This document shows, piece after piece, positions 1-8,433 of a stretch of DNA of 64,000 nucleotides. Within the stretch, counting starts at the first letter, position 1; every line of letters begins with the position of its first letter. Source of the DNA: Allocatelliglobosispora scoriae. Its GTDB lineage: Bacteria > Actinomycetota > Actinomycetes > Mycobacteriales > Micromonosporaceae. The translations under genes were made by a program, and so were the position numbers. The notes under the pieces are model-generated. The model ran no database searches, was not told the DNA's origin, and saw only the letters and a list, made by a program, of their open reading frames with translations. Where the stretch lies: NCBI RefSeq assembly GCF_014204945.1, contig NZ_JACHMN010000003.1, positions 2,294,001-2,358,000 of the forward strand, given 5' to 3'.

Positions 1-101
1 CAGGTCAGCGTGACCTGCGGCGAGCCGTCGGGCATGAGCGTGGCGAGGTAGCAGTTGCTGCGCTGCTGGAGCAGGTCGACGAGCCCATCGGGAAGATCCA
101 T
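1..101 (-). CDS. PPOX-class (pyridoxamine 5'-phosphate oxidase-like, possibly F420-dependent) protein, N-terminal fragment
   Basis: Only the first 33 codons lie in the window; the gene runs off the left edge. The ATG is at 99-101 on the reverse strand. The N-terminus reads MDLPDGLVDLLQQRSNCYLA followed by TLMPDGSPQVT. This is the usual opening of split-beta-barrel PPOX/F420-binding proteins: a short helix, then a strand with the xATLxxDGxPxVT pattern. The family binds FMN or F420 and reduces small molecules in the cytoplasm. Cofactor and substrate cannot be read from this fragment. Confidence 0.7.
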   Translation of the reverse strand, partial: MDLPDGLVDLLQQRSNCYLATLMPDGSPQVTLT

Positions 102-144
102 GCCGCTACGCTACCCGCGACCGCGGACCGCGGCGCGCTCCCCG

Positions 145-207
145 TCCCGCTTTGCGGCAAAGTGTGCCCATGTCGCGCCGCGAGACCACGCTGTGCTGCA
201 AAGCGGG
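145..207. repeat. Family B palindromic repeat, copy 1
   Basis: Two inverted arms, CCCGCTTTGCGGCAAAGTGTG and its near-complement ending TGCTGCAAAGCGGG, are separated by about 20 bases. It lies in the gap between the PPOX and EF-hand genes. Six more copies with the same arm sequence occur in the window. Confidence 0.75.
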
Positions 208-228
208 ACGGATGGCGGCGGGCTGGCG

Positions 229-759
229 TCAGGCGTACGGGTTGCGGGGCTGGTCGCTGGTGTAGAAGACGACCGCCGAGTGCAGCGCCGCGTCGACGTG
301 GATCGGGCCGCCCTGTGCCGGAACCAGGTGCCGTAGCTCCCCGGCGGCACCCTGCGGTGTGCAGCCCATCGCCCGCAGCATCCGGCTCCATTCGTCGGGG
401 CTGACGCGGCCGTCCCCGTCGGTGTCGGCGATCGCGATGACGCTGCGCGCCCAGGGCCGGACGATGGCCGTGAAGCCGAGCGAGTTGTTGAGCATGCGGC
501 GCGACGCCCCGGCGATGAACTCGGTGCGGCTGATCCCGCCGTTGTGGTCCTCGTCGGTCTCCTGGGCGAGTCCGATGAAGAGCCGGTGCGCCCCGTCCAG
601 CAGGTCGGTGGCCTTGGGCGAGTGGGCTGGGACGGCGTAGGTGTCGAGGATGCTCCGCGCCATCGCGGCGACATCGGCGGAGATGATCAGACCGTCCCGG
701 TCGTGGTCGAAGGTGCTGAATCGATCGGACATCTTGGCCTGGTAGTCGTTGAGGCCCAT
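229..759 (-). CDS. EF-hand calcium-binding protein (calerythrin-like)
   Basis: A 176-residue cytoplasmic protein with no signal peptide. Three EF-hand loops are visible: DHDRDGLIISAD near residue 17 (Asp instead of Glu at loop position 12), DEDHNGGISRTE in the middle, and DTDGDGRVSPDE in the C-terminal half. The last two are canonical Ca2+ loops. A fourth, degenerate loop is possible, giving the two-pair layout of actinobacterial calerythrins, which buffer calcium. The start at 759 is chosen because GGGAG lies 8 bases upstream and the calerythrin-like helix follows directly; an open frame further upstream has no family resemblance. The gene is divergent from the secreted peptidase. TAGAGT (complement of 795-800) could be its -10 element. 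Confidence 0.85.
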   Translation of the reverse strand: MGLNDYQAKMSDRFSTFDHDRDGLIISADVAAMARSILDTYAVPAHSPKATDLLDGAHRLFIGLAQETDEDHNGGISRTEFIAGASRRMLNNSLGFTAIVRPWARSVIAIADTDGDGRVSPDEWSRMLRAMGCTPQGAAGELRHLVPAQGGPIHVDAALHSAVVFYTSDQPRNPYA

Positions 760-841
760 TGCATAACTCCCGGTGAATAGCCCGATACCGGCAAACTCTA
801 CATTTGGGGTGACTCGCGCAGACTGAACATAGATGAACTTA

Positions 842-847
842 TATACT
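842..847 (+). promoter_or_regulatory. Candidate -10 element for the secreted C39-like peptidase
   Basis: TATACT sits 58 bases upstream of the ATG at 905, in the only AT-rich patch of the divergent intergenic region (about 822-860). I see no convincing -35 hexamer, so this is a weak call. Confidence 0.35.
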
Positions 848-904
848 GGACATATACCGGGGCCTGGCGCAATGGGAGGAGCAAGCCAACCCGAGGAGGC
901 TGAA

Positions 905-2572
905 ATGTCATCCACCAGAGCACCCCTGCTGGCCGTACTGGCCGTGGGCGCCACCATCATGACCGGGCTGCCCGCCGCAGCCGCTCCGGCGGCCCCGGCA
1001 CCCGTCGAGGCATCGGCGGTACGGACCGCGTCCGGCGGCTACGACATCGTCGTCAACGGCGTCACGCTCGCGGGCGTCGGCGTCAGCGACCCCGCCTACA
1101 CCGTCTCGGTCACCCCGCACCCCGGCGGGCGCCGAGCCGCCGTCATCACCGACTTCGACGGCACCTCGGGTGCTGAGCTGCGCCTGGTCGGCCTCGACCT
1201 CGCCGCACCGAGGACCCTCCACACCGGACGGATCACCTCCGCGGCGTGGTCCGCCTCCGGGAGCCTCGCCCACGTCGCCGACGGGGTGCTGCGCGTGCAG
1301 GGGACCGCCACCGCGATCCGGCTGCCCGGAGTGACACCCCGGCTGCTCGGGTGGGCGGGGGAGCGTGCCCTCTACGCCGAAACCCACCCCGGTGCCGCGA
1401 ACGAGTCCGGCTACGTCCCCAGCGCCGTCCGGGTCGACCTCGCCACCGGCGCGATCACCACCGTGCTCGCCAGCGACCCGGCCCGGTCGATCGTCTACCG
1501 GGACCTGCGGCTCGTCACCGTCGACGGGGTCCAGCGGCTCAGCTACGTGCTGGCGCAGCACGTGCACCCGTGCGGCGGCGCGGTCACGGCGATCGGCCTC
1601 GCCGACCTCACCGGCACGCAGGTGCTCGCCGTCGGGGCGACCGGCGACTCCTACCGGTCGGCGGTCTTCAGCCCCGACGGGCGCAGTGTCGCCGCCGAGC
1701 GGCAGGCCTGCGTCACGCCCGCCGAGAAGGCGTCCGGCCCGGAGACGGCGCTGGCGAGGGTGGGCGGCGTCAACGGCGTACACATCATCGATGTCTCGTC
1801 CGGCGCGAGCCGGCGGGTGGTCGCGGGGCTCGCGGTCAACTTCCCGCTGGCCGGGTGGAGCGGGACCAGCGTGCGGCTCGCGTCGACCCGCTTCGGCGAC
1901 CGGCGCGTCGACGCCTCGGCCGCGACCCCGGCGGACGCGGCGGCACTCGACGCCGCGGTCGCCCCGCGGGCCTCCACCCAGGCGCGGATCAACCCGAACA
2001 AGTTCGTCCACCAGCTCTGGGACACCCGCGACGAGTTCAACGGCAACTCCGCCTGCGGCCCGACCAGCGCCGTGATGGACCTCGCCGGTTACCAGCTGCC
2101 CAACGAGTGGGGGATCCAGGTCAGCTCGCCGTCGTCGCACTGGTCGCGGTGGGGGCTCTACATCACCAACACCTTCAGCAACGCGGGCACCACCTTCAAC
2201 CGCACCCAGCCCGACGCCTCCGGGCGCGGTGCCTGGACCGGCGCCTACGGCTGGATGGTGCGCGACTACCGGGTCGGCACCTACTGGAACGAGATGACCG
2301 ACTTCCTGCAGCGCAACGGGGCCACCGTCCGGACCGGACTCTATGACGCCGCCTGGATCCGGGCCCGGATCAACGAGGGCTACATGGTCGTCACCAGCGG
2401 CATGTACGTCTACGGCCAGTACGGGCACATCGCCCTGATCACCGGCTACACCGACGACGGGCGCTTCTACGTCAACGACCCCTACGGCAACGGCACCGAC
2501 GCCAGCTTCGACGGCCAGAACTCCGTCTACACGCTCGACTACATCCGGCCCAAGAACTACTGGGCCGCGTGA
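905..2572 (+). CDS. Secreted protein with C-terminal C39-like (papain-fold) peptidase domain
   Basis: A 555-residue exported protein. The N-terminus has a Sec signal peptide: a hydrophobic stretch LLAVLAVGATIMTGL, then an Ala-rich cleavage region. Residues about 40-360 contain recurring FSPDG/AAWS-like segments suggesting a beta-propeller. The last 190 residues look like a Peptidase_C39_2 domain: nucleophile Cys in NSACGPTSAVMDLAGY, His in YGHIALITGY, Asp/Asn in FYVNDPYGNG. Such proteins are predicted extracellular cysteine peptidases; the substrate is unknown. The start at 905 is supported by GAGGAGG just upstream and by the signal peptide beginning there. A strong hairpin (2579-2611) follows the stop. 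Confidence 0.8.
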   Translation: MSSTRAPLLAVLAVGATIMTGLPAAAAPAAPAPVEASAVRTASGGYDIVVNGVTLAGVGVSDPAYTVSVTPHPGGRRAAVITDFDGTSGAELRLVGLDLAAPRTLHTGRITSAAWSASGSLAHVADGVLRVQGTATAIRLPGVTPRLLGWAGERALYAETHPGAANESGYVPSAVRVDLATGAITTVLASDPARSIVYRDLRLVTVDGVQRLSYVLAQHVHPCGGAVTAIGLADLTGTQVLAVGATGDSYRSAVFSPDGRSVAAERQACVTPAEKASGPETALARVGGVNGVHIIDVSSGASRRVVAGLAVNFPLAGWSGTSVRLASTRFGDRRVDASAATPADAAALDAAVAPRASTQARINPNKFVHQLWDTRDEFNGNSACGPTSAVMDLAGYQLPNEWGIQVSSPSSHWSRWGLYITNTFSNAGTTFNRTQPDASGRGAWTGAYGWMVRDYRVGTYWNEMTDFLQRNGATVRTGLYDAAWIRARINEGYMVVTSGMYVYGQYGHIALITGYTDDGRFYVNDPYGNGTDASFDGQNSVYTLDYIRPKNYWAA

Positions 2573-2578
2573 GACCAC

Positions 2579-2611
2579 GGCAGGGGCGGCCGGATGCCGG
2601 TCGCCCCTGCC
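2579..2611 (+). terminator. Hairpin terminator after the C39-like peptidase gene
   Basis: Perfect 10-bp stem GGCAGGGGCG/CGCCCCTGCC around a 13-base loop, 7 bases after the TGA. It has no U-tract, as is common in actinobacteria. It ends 11 bases before the next ATG. Confidence 0.6.
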
Positions 2612-2622
2612 ACAATCGCCCG

Positions 2623-3360
2623 ATGCGCCTCGACGACATCTGGCTCCGCTACGCCCGCGGTGCCCCGTGGGTGCTGCAGGGCGTCACCGCCGCGATCGGC
2701 CCCGGCGAGACCGTCGTCGTCGCCGGGCGCAACGGTGCCGGGAAATCCACGCTGCTGCAGCTCATCGCCGGTGTCCTGCGCGCCGATCGCGGCCGGGTCA
2801 CCGAGCGGCCCCGGGTCGTCGGCTGGGTGCCCGAACGCTTCCCGCTGGGGGTGCCGGGCACCGTGGCGGCGTACCTGTCGGCGATGGGTGCGATCCGCGG
2901 CCTCGCGGCCCCCGCGCGAGCCGCCGCCGTCGACGGCTGGGTGGAGCGGTTGGGGCTCGGCGCCTTCCGCGACACCCCGCTCGGCGACCTCTCCAAGGGC
3001 ACCGCGCAGAAGGTCGGCCTGGCTCAGGCCCTGCTCACGCCGCCGGAACTGCTGATCCTCGACGAACCGTGGGAGGGGCTCGACGTCGCCACCCGCGACA
3101 TCGTCCCCGAGATCGTCCTCGAGGTCGCCGCCGCCGGCGGAGCCGTGCTCATCAGCGACCACCGCGGCGAGACCGCCCGCCTGCCCGGCGCGACACAGTG
3201 GACGGTCATCGACGGCCGCGTCACCACGGCCGCGGCCGCAGACCAGCCGCGCTACGTCATCGAGATCGAGGCCGCGGGCGACGAGGTCCCCGCCGTCGTC
3301 GCGCGCCTGCGGGCCGACGGGCTCACCATCGCGCGGGTACGCCAGGAGTCCACCCCGTGA
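2623..3360 (+). CDS. ABC transporter ATP-binding protein
   Basis: A 245-residue single nucleotide-binding domain. Walker A is GRNGAGKST near residue 40, the signature is LSKGTAQKV (a variant of LSGGQ common in export-type ATPases), and Walker B is LLILDEPW. It energises the membrane protein encoded next: its TGA overlaps that gene's GTG (GTGA), so the two are translationally coupled. The short size and the single six-helix partner fit an export or efflux half-system. The substrate cannot be inferred. The ATG at 2623 is chosen because the ATPase fold begins at once; no strong ribosome site is visible. Confidence 0.85.
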   Translation: MRLDDIWLRYARGAPWVLQGVTAAIGPGETVVVAGRNGAGKSTLLQLIAGVLRADRGRVTERPRVVGWVPERFPLGVPGTVAAYLSAMGAIRGLAAPARAAAVDGWVERLGLGAFRDTPLGDLSKGTAQKVGLAQALLTPPELLILDEPWEGLDVATRDIVPEIVLEVAAAGGAVLISDHRGETARLPGATQWTVIDGRVTTAAAADQPRYVIEIEAAGDEVPAVVARLRADGLTIARVRQESTP

Positions 3361-4034
3361 TCGCCCTGATCCGGATGCGGCTGACCGCCTTCGCCGCCAC
3401 CGGCCGGATCATCGCGCCCCTGATCGCCGCCCTCATCGCCGTGGGCACCCTGCACGGCGGCGGGCAGACCGGCACCGGCGAGGCCTTCGGCACCACCGCG
3501 GTCGTGCTGTTCCCGCTGCTGGCGTGGCAGACGAAGGCACTGCTCGACACCGAACCCGACGTGCAGCGGCGCCTCGTGCTGGTGGCGATCGGCTCGCCGC
3601 TGCGCGAGATCTGGGCCGGTGCCGCCGCCGCGCTGATCGCCGGGCTGGGCACGCTGCTGCTCGGTTTCGCGGCACCCTTCGCGCTCAACGCGCTGTCGGC
3701 GGAGTCCTTCGCGACCGGGCTCGTCACCGGTGTCTGGGCGATGCTGCTGGTCCTGCCGCCGGCGGTGGCGCTCGGGGCGCTCGCGTCCCGGCCGATCACC
3801 CGGTCGGCGGGGATCGGGGTCGCGGTGCTGGTCGGCGGGTCGGTGCTCGCCATCGTGCTCAGCCTGCCGGTCTCCCCGGTGCCGTGGTTGGCGCCGCCGC
3901 TGGTCCGGCTGGGCCGCTACGCCGCCGACGCGGCTCCTGATGCCGGCGGGATGGCCCTGTTCACCATGCATGCGGTGCTCTGGACCGGGGTGGTCGGCGG
4001 GGTCTACGCGTACCGCCGCCTGAGCCAAGCCTGA
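3357..4034 (+). CDS. ABC transporter membrane subunit
   Basis: A 225-residue protein with about six hydrophobic helices and short polar loops, typical of a one-protein ABC-2-type permease. The GTG start overlaps the stop of the ATPase gene, and GGAG lies 8 bases upstream inside the ATPase gene. It presumably forms a homodimeric channel with that ATPase. No family-specific motif identifies the cargo. The stop is followed directly by a repeat-rich gene-free stretch. Confidence 0.75.
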   Translation: MIALIRMRLTAFAATGRIIAPLIAALIAVGTLHGGGQTGTGEAFGTTAVVLFPLLAWQTKALLDTEPDVQRRLVLVAIGSPLREIWAGAAAALIAGLGTLLLGFAAPFALNALSAESFATGLVTGVWAMLLVLPPAVALGALASRPITRSAGIGVAVLVGGSVLAIVLSLPVSPVPWLAPPLVRLGRYAADAAPDAGGMALFTMHAVLWTGVVGGVYAYRRLSQA

Positions 4035-4540
4035 TCCGCGCTGAGCTTGACCTGTGTCGGGCCTGGCCTGTGCCGGGCCTGGCCTGTGCCGGGCCTGGCC
4101 TTCGCCGGGCCGGAGCGAGCCGCTTCCCGGACGCGCCGGGCCGGGCCGGTGTGTACTGCGCGGAGCTTTGCTCTGCTTACACCCACGCACCTGCGCCAAG
4201 CCTGACCTGTGCTGAGCTTGACCTTCGCCGAGCCTGGCCTGTGCTGTGCCTGGCCTGTGTCGGGCCGGAGCGAGCCGCTTCCCGGGCGCGCCGGGCCGGG
4301 CCGGTGTGAGTGTTCTGCGCGACGCTTTGCTCTGCTTACACCCACGCACCACCGACTAAATCCGGATTTTCCCGGTGATGCGCCGGTGTAAGCAGAGCAA
4401 AGCGTCGTCGCAACCACTCCGGCCCGCCCCGGTGTCCACAGTGGGTGCCGCGCGATCCGGACCGTGGGTCGCGGCGGGCGGGACGGGATGGGAGGATCAC
4501 GGCCTCGAATCAAGGTGGAGCGCAACCGACAGGAGTCGCC
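4035..4540. repeat. Gene-free stretch built of duplicated GC-rich units and an inverted repeat
   Basis: About 505 bases with no supportable gene. It contains two imperfect copies (roughly 4027-4190 and 4200-4350) of one unit: short GCCTGGCCTGTGCCGGGC-type direct repeats, then GGAGCGAGCCGCTTCCCGG, then a TTTGCTCTGCTTACACC segment. The second copy ends in CGACGCTTTGCTCTGCTTAC plus ACC (4320-4342), which is a perfect 23-bp inverted match to 4384-4406. The TTTGCTCTGC core resembles the arms of repeat family B. The final 130 bases lead into the next gene. Confidence 0.7.
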
Positions 4541-5899
4541 GTGGTGGAGGTCCGCAACGAGGCCGCGCAGGACGATGCGCTGCACCGCTTCTTCTCGACC
4601 CAGGTCAGGCCGAAGGAACGGCTCGCGGCGGTGCGGAAGCTCGCGACCCAGCTGTGGCACCGGGGCAGGGACGCGGTCGACGGCGACGACGACGGCGCCG
4701 CGACGCTGCTGCAGTGGGTCGAGCACCTGCCGATCCGCGACGGTGCCGAGCTGCGCGCGCACTACGGCACCGACACCGAGGCGACGGCCGAGGCGCTCAT
4801 CCGGGAGTCGGCGTCGCTCGCCGGCTGGCTCTGGACGGCTGCCGCCGTCGTGCCGGCACCGCCGCCGATCGTCCACACCGTCAAGGTCGCGCTGCACTCG
4901 CTGGTGGAGATCCGGCTGATCGGCGAGCTCTACTCGCTCTACGACGACCGCGGGACCCACCGCGACACGGCGTGGCTCCACACGATCCTGCACGCCTGGG
5001 CGGTCGGGCACCCCGTGGCGACCGGCCGGGTCTCGGTGATGAGCAGCCGCGACATCGCGGTGAAGCTGCGCCACTCCTATGTCGAGCTCGCCAGCGACCA
5101 GAGCCGCCTGTCCCGCGTGATCCACCGGGGCCGCGACGGCGCCGAACTCGTACGCCGGCTGGGCCGCCGCTTCCAGCGCCGGCTGCGGCTCGACCCCAGC
5201 GCCTGGCCGAAGCCGCCCGCGATCTCGGCGAAGGAGATCGTCACCGCCGCCGCCGTGGACGCCGTCCGCAAGAAGGTGGGCCTGAGCGCCGCCGCCGAGG
5301 CGCCGGGGACCCCGAAGGAGTACCTCGCCGAGGCGTGGGCGCAGCACGACCAGGCGCGGGCCGCCGCCGGTGCGGGGTCGGCCCCGTCCGCCCGGCTCGC
5401 CACCGCCCTCGACGCGCAGGAGCGGCACCTGCAGTCGTTCTCCGTGCAGCTCAAGGCCCCGCACATCCCGCAGCAGCGCCAGGGCGAACCGCCCGCGCCG
5501 ACGACGGCGTACGCGCACATCCTGCGGGCCGATGAGGCGATCGACAGGCTGGAGGCGGTCGGCGCGCAGCCCAAGCGGCTCGGCGACTGGCCGTTGCCCG
5601 CACGCAACACCCTCGTCTACACGGTCGTCTCGGCGATCCTGGCGCTGCCGATGAGCTGGCTCGCCGCGAAGACCGCCGGTGCCGCCGACAGCCCGGTGGT
5701 GACACTGGCGCTGCTCGCTGCTTCGTTCTGCGGGGTGCCCGCGTTCGCCTACGGCATCGGGATGATCGCGATCGGCAAGCTCTTCCGACCGTGGCTCGGC
5801 GGGCAGGTGCCGCGTTCGCCGATCCTGGGGGCGTTCGTCAGCATCGTCGTACCCGCGGTGATCACGGCAGTCGTCGCTGCGCTGCTGCACTACCTCTGA
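4541..5899 (+). CDS. Membrane protein of unknown function
   Basis: A 452-residue protein I do not recognise. Residues 1 to about 360 are soluble, rich in Arg and Ala and probably helical. About 90 C-terminal residues hold three hydrophobic segments (near NTLVYTVVSAILAL, VVTLALLAASFCGV and GAFVSIVVPAVITAVV), so a large cytoplasmic domain is anchored at its C-terminus. The GTG at 4541 (or the adjacent GTG at 4544) is chosen because AGGAG lies at 4531-4535; an in-frame start further upstream has no ribosome site. A very long perfect hairpin follows the stop. Confidence 0.7.
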   Translation: MVEVRNEAAQDDALHRFFSTQVRPKERLAAVRKLATQLWHRGRDAVDGDDDGAATLLQWVEHLPIRDGAELRAHYGTDTEATAEALIRESASLAGWLWTAAAVVPAPPPIVHTVKVALHSLVEIRLIGELYSLYDDRGTHRDTAWLHTILHAWAVGHPVATGRVSVMSSRDIAVKLRHSYVELASDQSRLSRVIHRGRDGAELVRRLGRRFQRRLRLDPSAWPKPPAISAKEIVTAAAVDAVRKKVGLSAAAEAPGTPKEYLAEAWAQHDQARAAAGAGSAPSARLATALDAQERHLQSFSVQLKAPHIPQQRQGEPPAPTTAYAHILRADEAIDRLEAVGAQPKRLGDWPLPARNTLVYTVVSAILALPMSWLAAKTAGAADSPVVTLALLAASFCGVPAFAYGIGMIAIGKLFRPWLGGQVPRSPILGAFVSIVVPAVITAVVAALLHYL

Positions 5900-5902
5900 C
5901 GA

Positions 5903-5960
5903 CCGTAGATCTTGTGCGTTTTCCGTCGCTAGAGCGACGGAAAACGCACAAGATCTACGG
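5903..5960. terminator. Perfect 28-bp-arm hairpin, candidate bidirectional terminator
   Basis: Bases 5903-5930 are exactly complementary to 5933-5960, leaving a 2-base centre. It starts 4 bases after the stop of the upstream gene and faces the convergent membrane-protein gene ending at 6086. The arms contain GTAGATCTTGTGCG and TTTTCCGTCGCT. The length and perfection exceed what a terminator needs, so it may be a recently inserted palindromic element. Confidence 0.6.
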
Positions 5961-5984
5961 AAGACCCTGCGGCGCAGCCGCATG

Positions 5985-6018
5985 TAGGACCAACTCTTCA
6001 AGAGTTGCGACGATCTTG
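5985..6018. repeat. Family A palindromic repeat, copy 1
   Basis: TAGGAC, then core CAACTCTTCAAGAGTTG, then CGACGATCTTG. It lies between two convergent genes, 25 bases from the long hairpin. Confidence 0.8.
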
Positions 6019-6085
6019 CCCGCGCCGCGCCGCCGCTTACCCAAGCGGGCCAAGCGGGCGGACGCGCCGTGCGGGCGGACGCGGG

Positions 6086-6931
6086 CTACGCGGGCTGGAG
6101 GGGCTTGGCGGGAGCGCGCCACAGGCCCCACAGGCACAGCAGCGCGGCCGCCGCGAGAGGCCCGCCGTCGCGGACCAGGCCGTCGAGGTCGAGCAGCAGC
6201 CAGCACAGCGCCAGGTGCAGCGCCAGCACCGCCACCGTCAGCAGCCCCAGCGCCCAGCGGGCCCACCGGTGCCCCCGCAGCAGGAAGATCGCGATCAGCA
6301 CCATGAGGTTGCTCATGGTGAGCGCCGCGATGAACCACACGATCACCAGCGGCAGCGCACCGACCTCGCCGGAGAAGACGTTCCCGAGCGCGATCACGCT
6401 CGCCACGATCATCAGCGGGGCGTAGGTGAACGACGCCACCCGGGCCGTGAGCAGCCACCCCGGGATGGGCGGGCGGGTCGACTTCGCGGGCAGCCACTCG
6501 ATGCCCTGCTTCGTGACGGTGATCCGGTTGGGTGGGCGGACCAGGTGCTCCTGCAGCGTCGCCGAGCGGTAGAGCAGCACGACTACGGTGAGGCAGAGGA
6601 CCGTGACCAGCGCGAACCCTGCTATGCCCGGCAGCGCCGGGTAACCGGTGCGGGGCACGACGAGCCGGGCGACACCGAAGATGGTCGTGACGGCGAGGAT
6701 CAGCCCCAGGGGTGCGGCGCTGCGTCGGCCCTTGCGTACGTGGTAGATGAGGATGAGGAAGCCGAGCGAGCGCAGCAGCGCCCACCCGGTCCGCACGAAG
6801 AGCGCCCAGCCGCCGCCGGGGGTCACCCACCAGTTGAGCGCCTCCACCGCCGCGGTCGCGATCGAGGTGGCGATCAGCAGGGCGGTGAGGAGGCGTACCG
6901 CCGGGGGTGTGGGTCGGCCCGGGACGGTCAT
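6086..6931 (-). CDS. Multi-pass membrane protein of unknown function
   Basis: A 281-residue protein with about eight predicted helices and a polar loop near residues 135-165 (ITVTKQGIEWLPAKS), which has a Pleckstrin-like or PH-like flavour but is too short to assign. The ATG (6929-6931) overlaps the TGA of the DUF456 gene (ATGA), so the two form a coupled operon read leftward. No transporter or enzyme motif is visible. Confidence 0.75.
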   Translation of the reverse strand: MTVPGRPTPPAVRLLTALLIATSIATAAVEALNWWVTPGGGWALFVRTGWALLRSLGFLILIYHVRKGRRSAAPLGLILAVTTIFGVARLVVPRTGYPALPGIAGFALVTVLCLTVVVLLYRSATLQEHLVRPPNRITVTKQGIEWLPAKSTRPPIPGWLLTARVASFTYAPLMIVASVIALGNVFSGEVGALPLVIVWFIAALTMSNLMVLIAIFLLRGHRWARWALGLLTVAVLALHLALCWLLLDLDGLVRDGGPLAAAALLCLWGLWRAPAKPLQPA

Positions 6932-7428
6932 GTCGCGAGCAGCCCGCCGACCCAGACCGCGGCGATCGCCAGGGCGGCCCCGAGCTCGATGAGCATCGAG
7001 ACACCGGCGGCCTTGAGCGCGTGCTTCGTCGAGGTCCAGGAGGACTTGCCGTCACGCAGGCGCAGCAGTTCGGCGAGCCAGATGCCGAGGACGAAGCCGA
7101 GGATCAGGCCGACCACGGGCACCACGAAGAACCCGACGATGCCGACGACCCCGCCGATGAACAGGGAGAGGTTGGGAACGCCGTTCTGCTTGAGCTTCCG
7201 TCCGGGCCACAGGTATTTCGCGACCTCGCCGACGATCGCGATCAGCGTGGCGATGCCGAGGATCGCCCACCGGCCCCAGCCGGAGTCGGTGAAGATCGCC
7301 CAGACGAGCACGCCGATCCAGCAGAAGAGCAGGCCGGGCAGCGCCGGGACGATCACACCGAAGACGCCGATGACGATCAGCAACCCGGCCAGCGCCGTCA
7401 TGGTCGTGCTCAGATCACCCAGGTCCAC
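6928..7428 (-). CDS. DUF456 family membrane protein
   Basis: A 166-residue protein with the repeated Gly-rich helical hairpins of DUF456: GVFGVIVPALPGLLFCWIG, then a GLILGFVLGIWLAELLR segment, with four to five helices. The function of the family is unknown. I choose the GTG at 7426-7428 because AAAGAG precedes it by 7 bases; a TTG 33 bases upstream is an in-frame alternative. It is the first gene of a two-gene leftward operon, divergent from the kynurenine operon. Confidence 0.75.
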   Translation of the reverse strand: MDLGDLSTTMTALAGLLIVIGVFGVIVPALPGLLFCWIGVLVWAIFTDSGWGRWAILGIATLIAIVGEVAKYLWPGRKLKQNGVPNLSLFIGGVVGIVGFFVVPVVGLILGFVLGIWLAELLRLRDGKSSWTSTKHALKAAGVSMLIELGAALAIAAVWVGGLLAT

Positions 7429-7590
7429 GCTCAATCTCTTTCCCTCGACGATCGCCGCCAAACGTCGGCACGGCTGGCGCGGAGTCTAATCCGGGTCAGA
7501 TCACACCCGCGGGCCCCCGAACGGGCGGATGATCGACACGTGATGTGATGGGTCCAGGTTCAGAGCCGAACCACCCTGAGGAGTCGAGCC

Positions 7591-8433
7591 ATGAGCAGCG
7601 ATTTCGCCCACCCAGGCGAGGCAGAGGGGCTACCCGCCCTGGATTTTGCCGCGACGACGCCCTACGAGGACTACGTCCACGCGACGGTCCTGAGCAACCT
7701 GCAGGAGCCGCTCTCCGACGATCCGGGGGAGATGGCCTTCCTCGTCACCACCCAGGTGATGGAGCTGTGGTTCATCCTGCTGGTGCACGAGTGGAAGGTC
7801 GCCCGCGACGCGCTCGCCGCCGACGACCTGACCACGGCGATGGCCGCCATGGCCCGCAGCACCGTCTCCCACCAGGCGCTCAACGATTCCTGGAAGCCGA
7901 TCGCCAACCTCACGCCGGTGCAGTTCAACGCCTATCGCACGGCGCTCGGCGAGGCGTCGGGGTTCCAGTCGGCCAATTACCGCCGGGTCGAGTTCCTCCT
8001 CGGCGACAAATCGGCGTCGCTGCTGCAGCCGCACCGGGGAGCGCCCGCGGCGCACGCCCAGCTCGTGGCGGAGATCGCCGAGCCCAGCCTCTATGACGAG
8101 GTGCTGCGCTACCTGAGCCGCCGGGGCTACGACGTCCCGGCCGAGGTGCTCGCGCGCGACCTGAGCGCGCGCTACGAGGCGAGCGCGGGGGTCGAGCAGG
8201 TCTGGCGCGAGATCTACGCGGGTCCCCAGGACGACCAGTTGGTACGCCTGGGCGAGGCGCTCACCGACATCGGCGAGCTGGTGTGGCGCTGGCGCAGTGA
8301 TCACCTCCTCGCCACCCGGCGAGCGATGGGCGCGAAACCCGGCAGTGGCGGCTCGCCGGGCGTGGCGTGGTTGGAGAAGCGGGCGGCCCGGTCGGTCTTC
8401 CCCGAGCTGTGGACGGCGCGTAGCTATGTCTGA
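7591..8433 (+). CDS. kynA: Tryptophan 2,3-dioxygenase
   Basis: A 280-residue cytosolic haem dioxygenase that opens the indole ring of L-tryptophan to give N-formyl-L-kynurenine. Family features are visible: the opening TPYEDYVHATVLSNLQ, then TTQVMELWFILLVHEWK (the TDO helix carrying active-site residues), FQSANYRRVEFLLGDK, and the C-terminal WRSDHLLATRRAMGAKPGSG segment. The length is normal. GAGGAG lies upstream of the ATG. It is first of three coupled genes (dioxygenase, kynureninase, formamidase) that together convert tryptophan to anthranilate; its stop overlaps the kynureninase ATG. Confidence 0.95.
   Translation: MSSDFAHPGEAEGLPALDFAATTPYEDYVHATVLSNLQEPLSDDPGEMAFLVTTQVMELWFILLVHEWKVARDALAADDLTTAMAAMARSTVSHQALNDSWKPIANLTPVQFNAYRTALGEASGFQSANYRRVEFLLGDKSASLLQPHRGAPAAHAQLVAEIAEPSLYDEVLRYLSRRGYDVPAEVLARDLSARYEASAGVEQVWREIYAGPQDDQLVRLGEALTDIGELVWRWRSDHLLATRRAMGAKPGSGGSPGVAWLEKRAARSVFPELWTARSYV

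Noticed and set aside
833-904. Longer N-terminus for the secreted peptidase starting at 833
   Set aside because: It would place 24 polar residues before a clear signal peptide and ignores the strong GAGGAGG site before 905.
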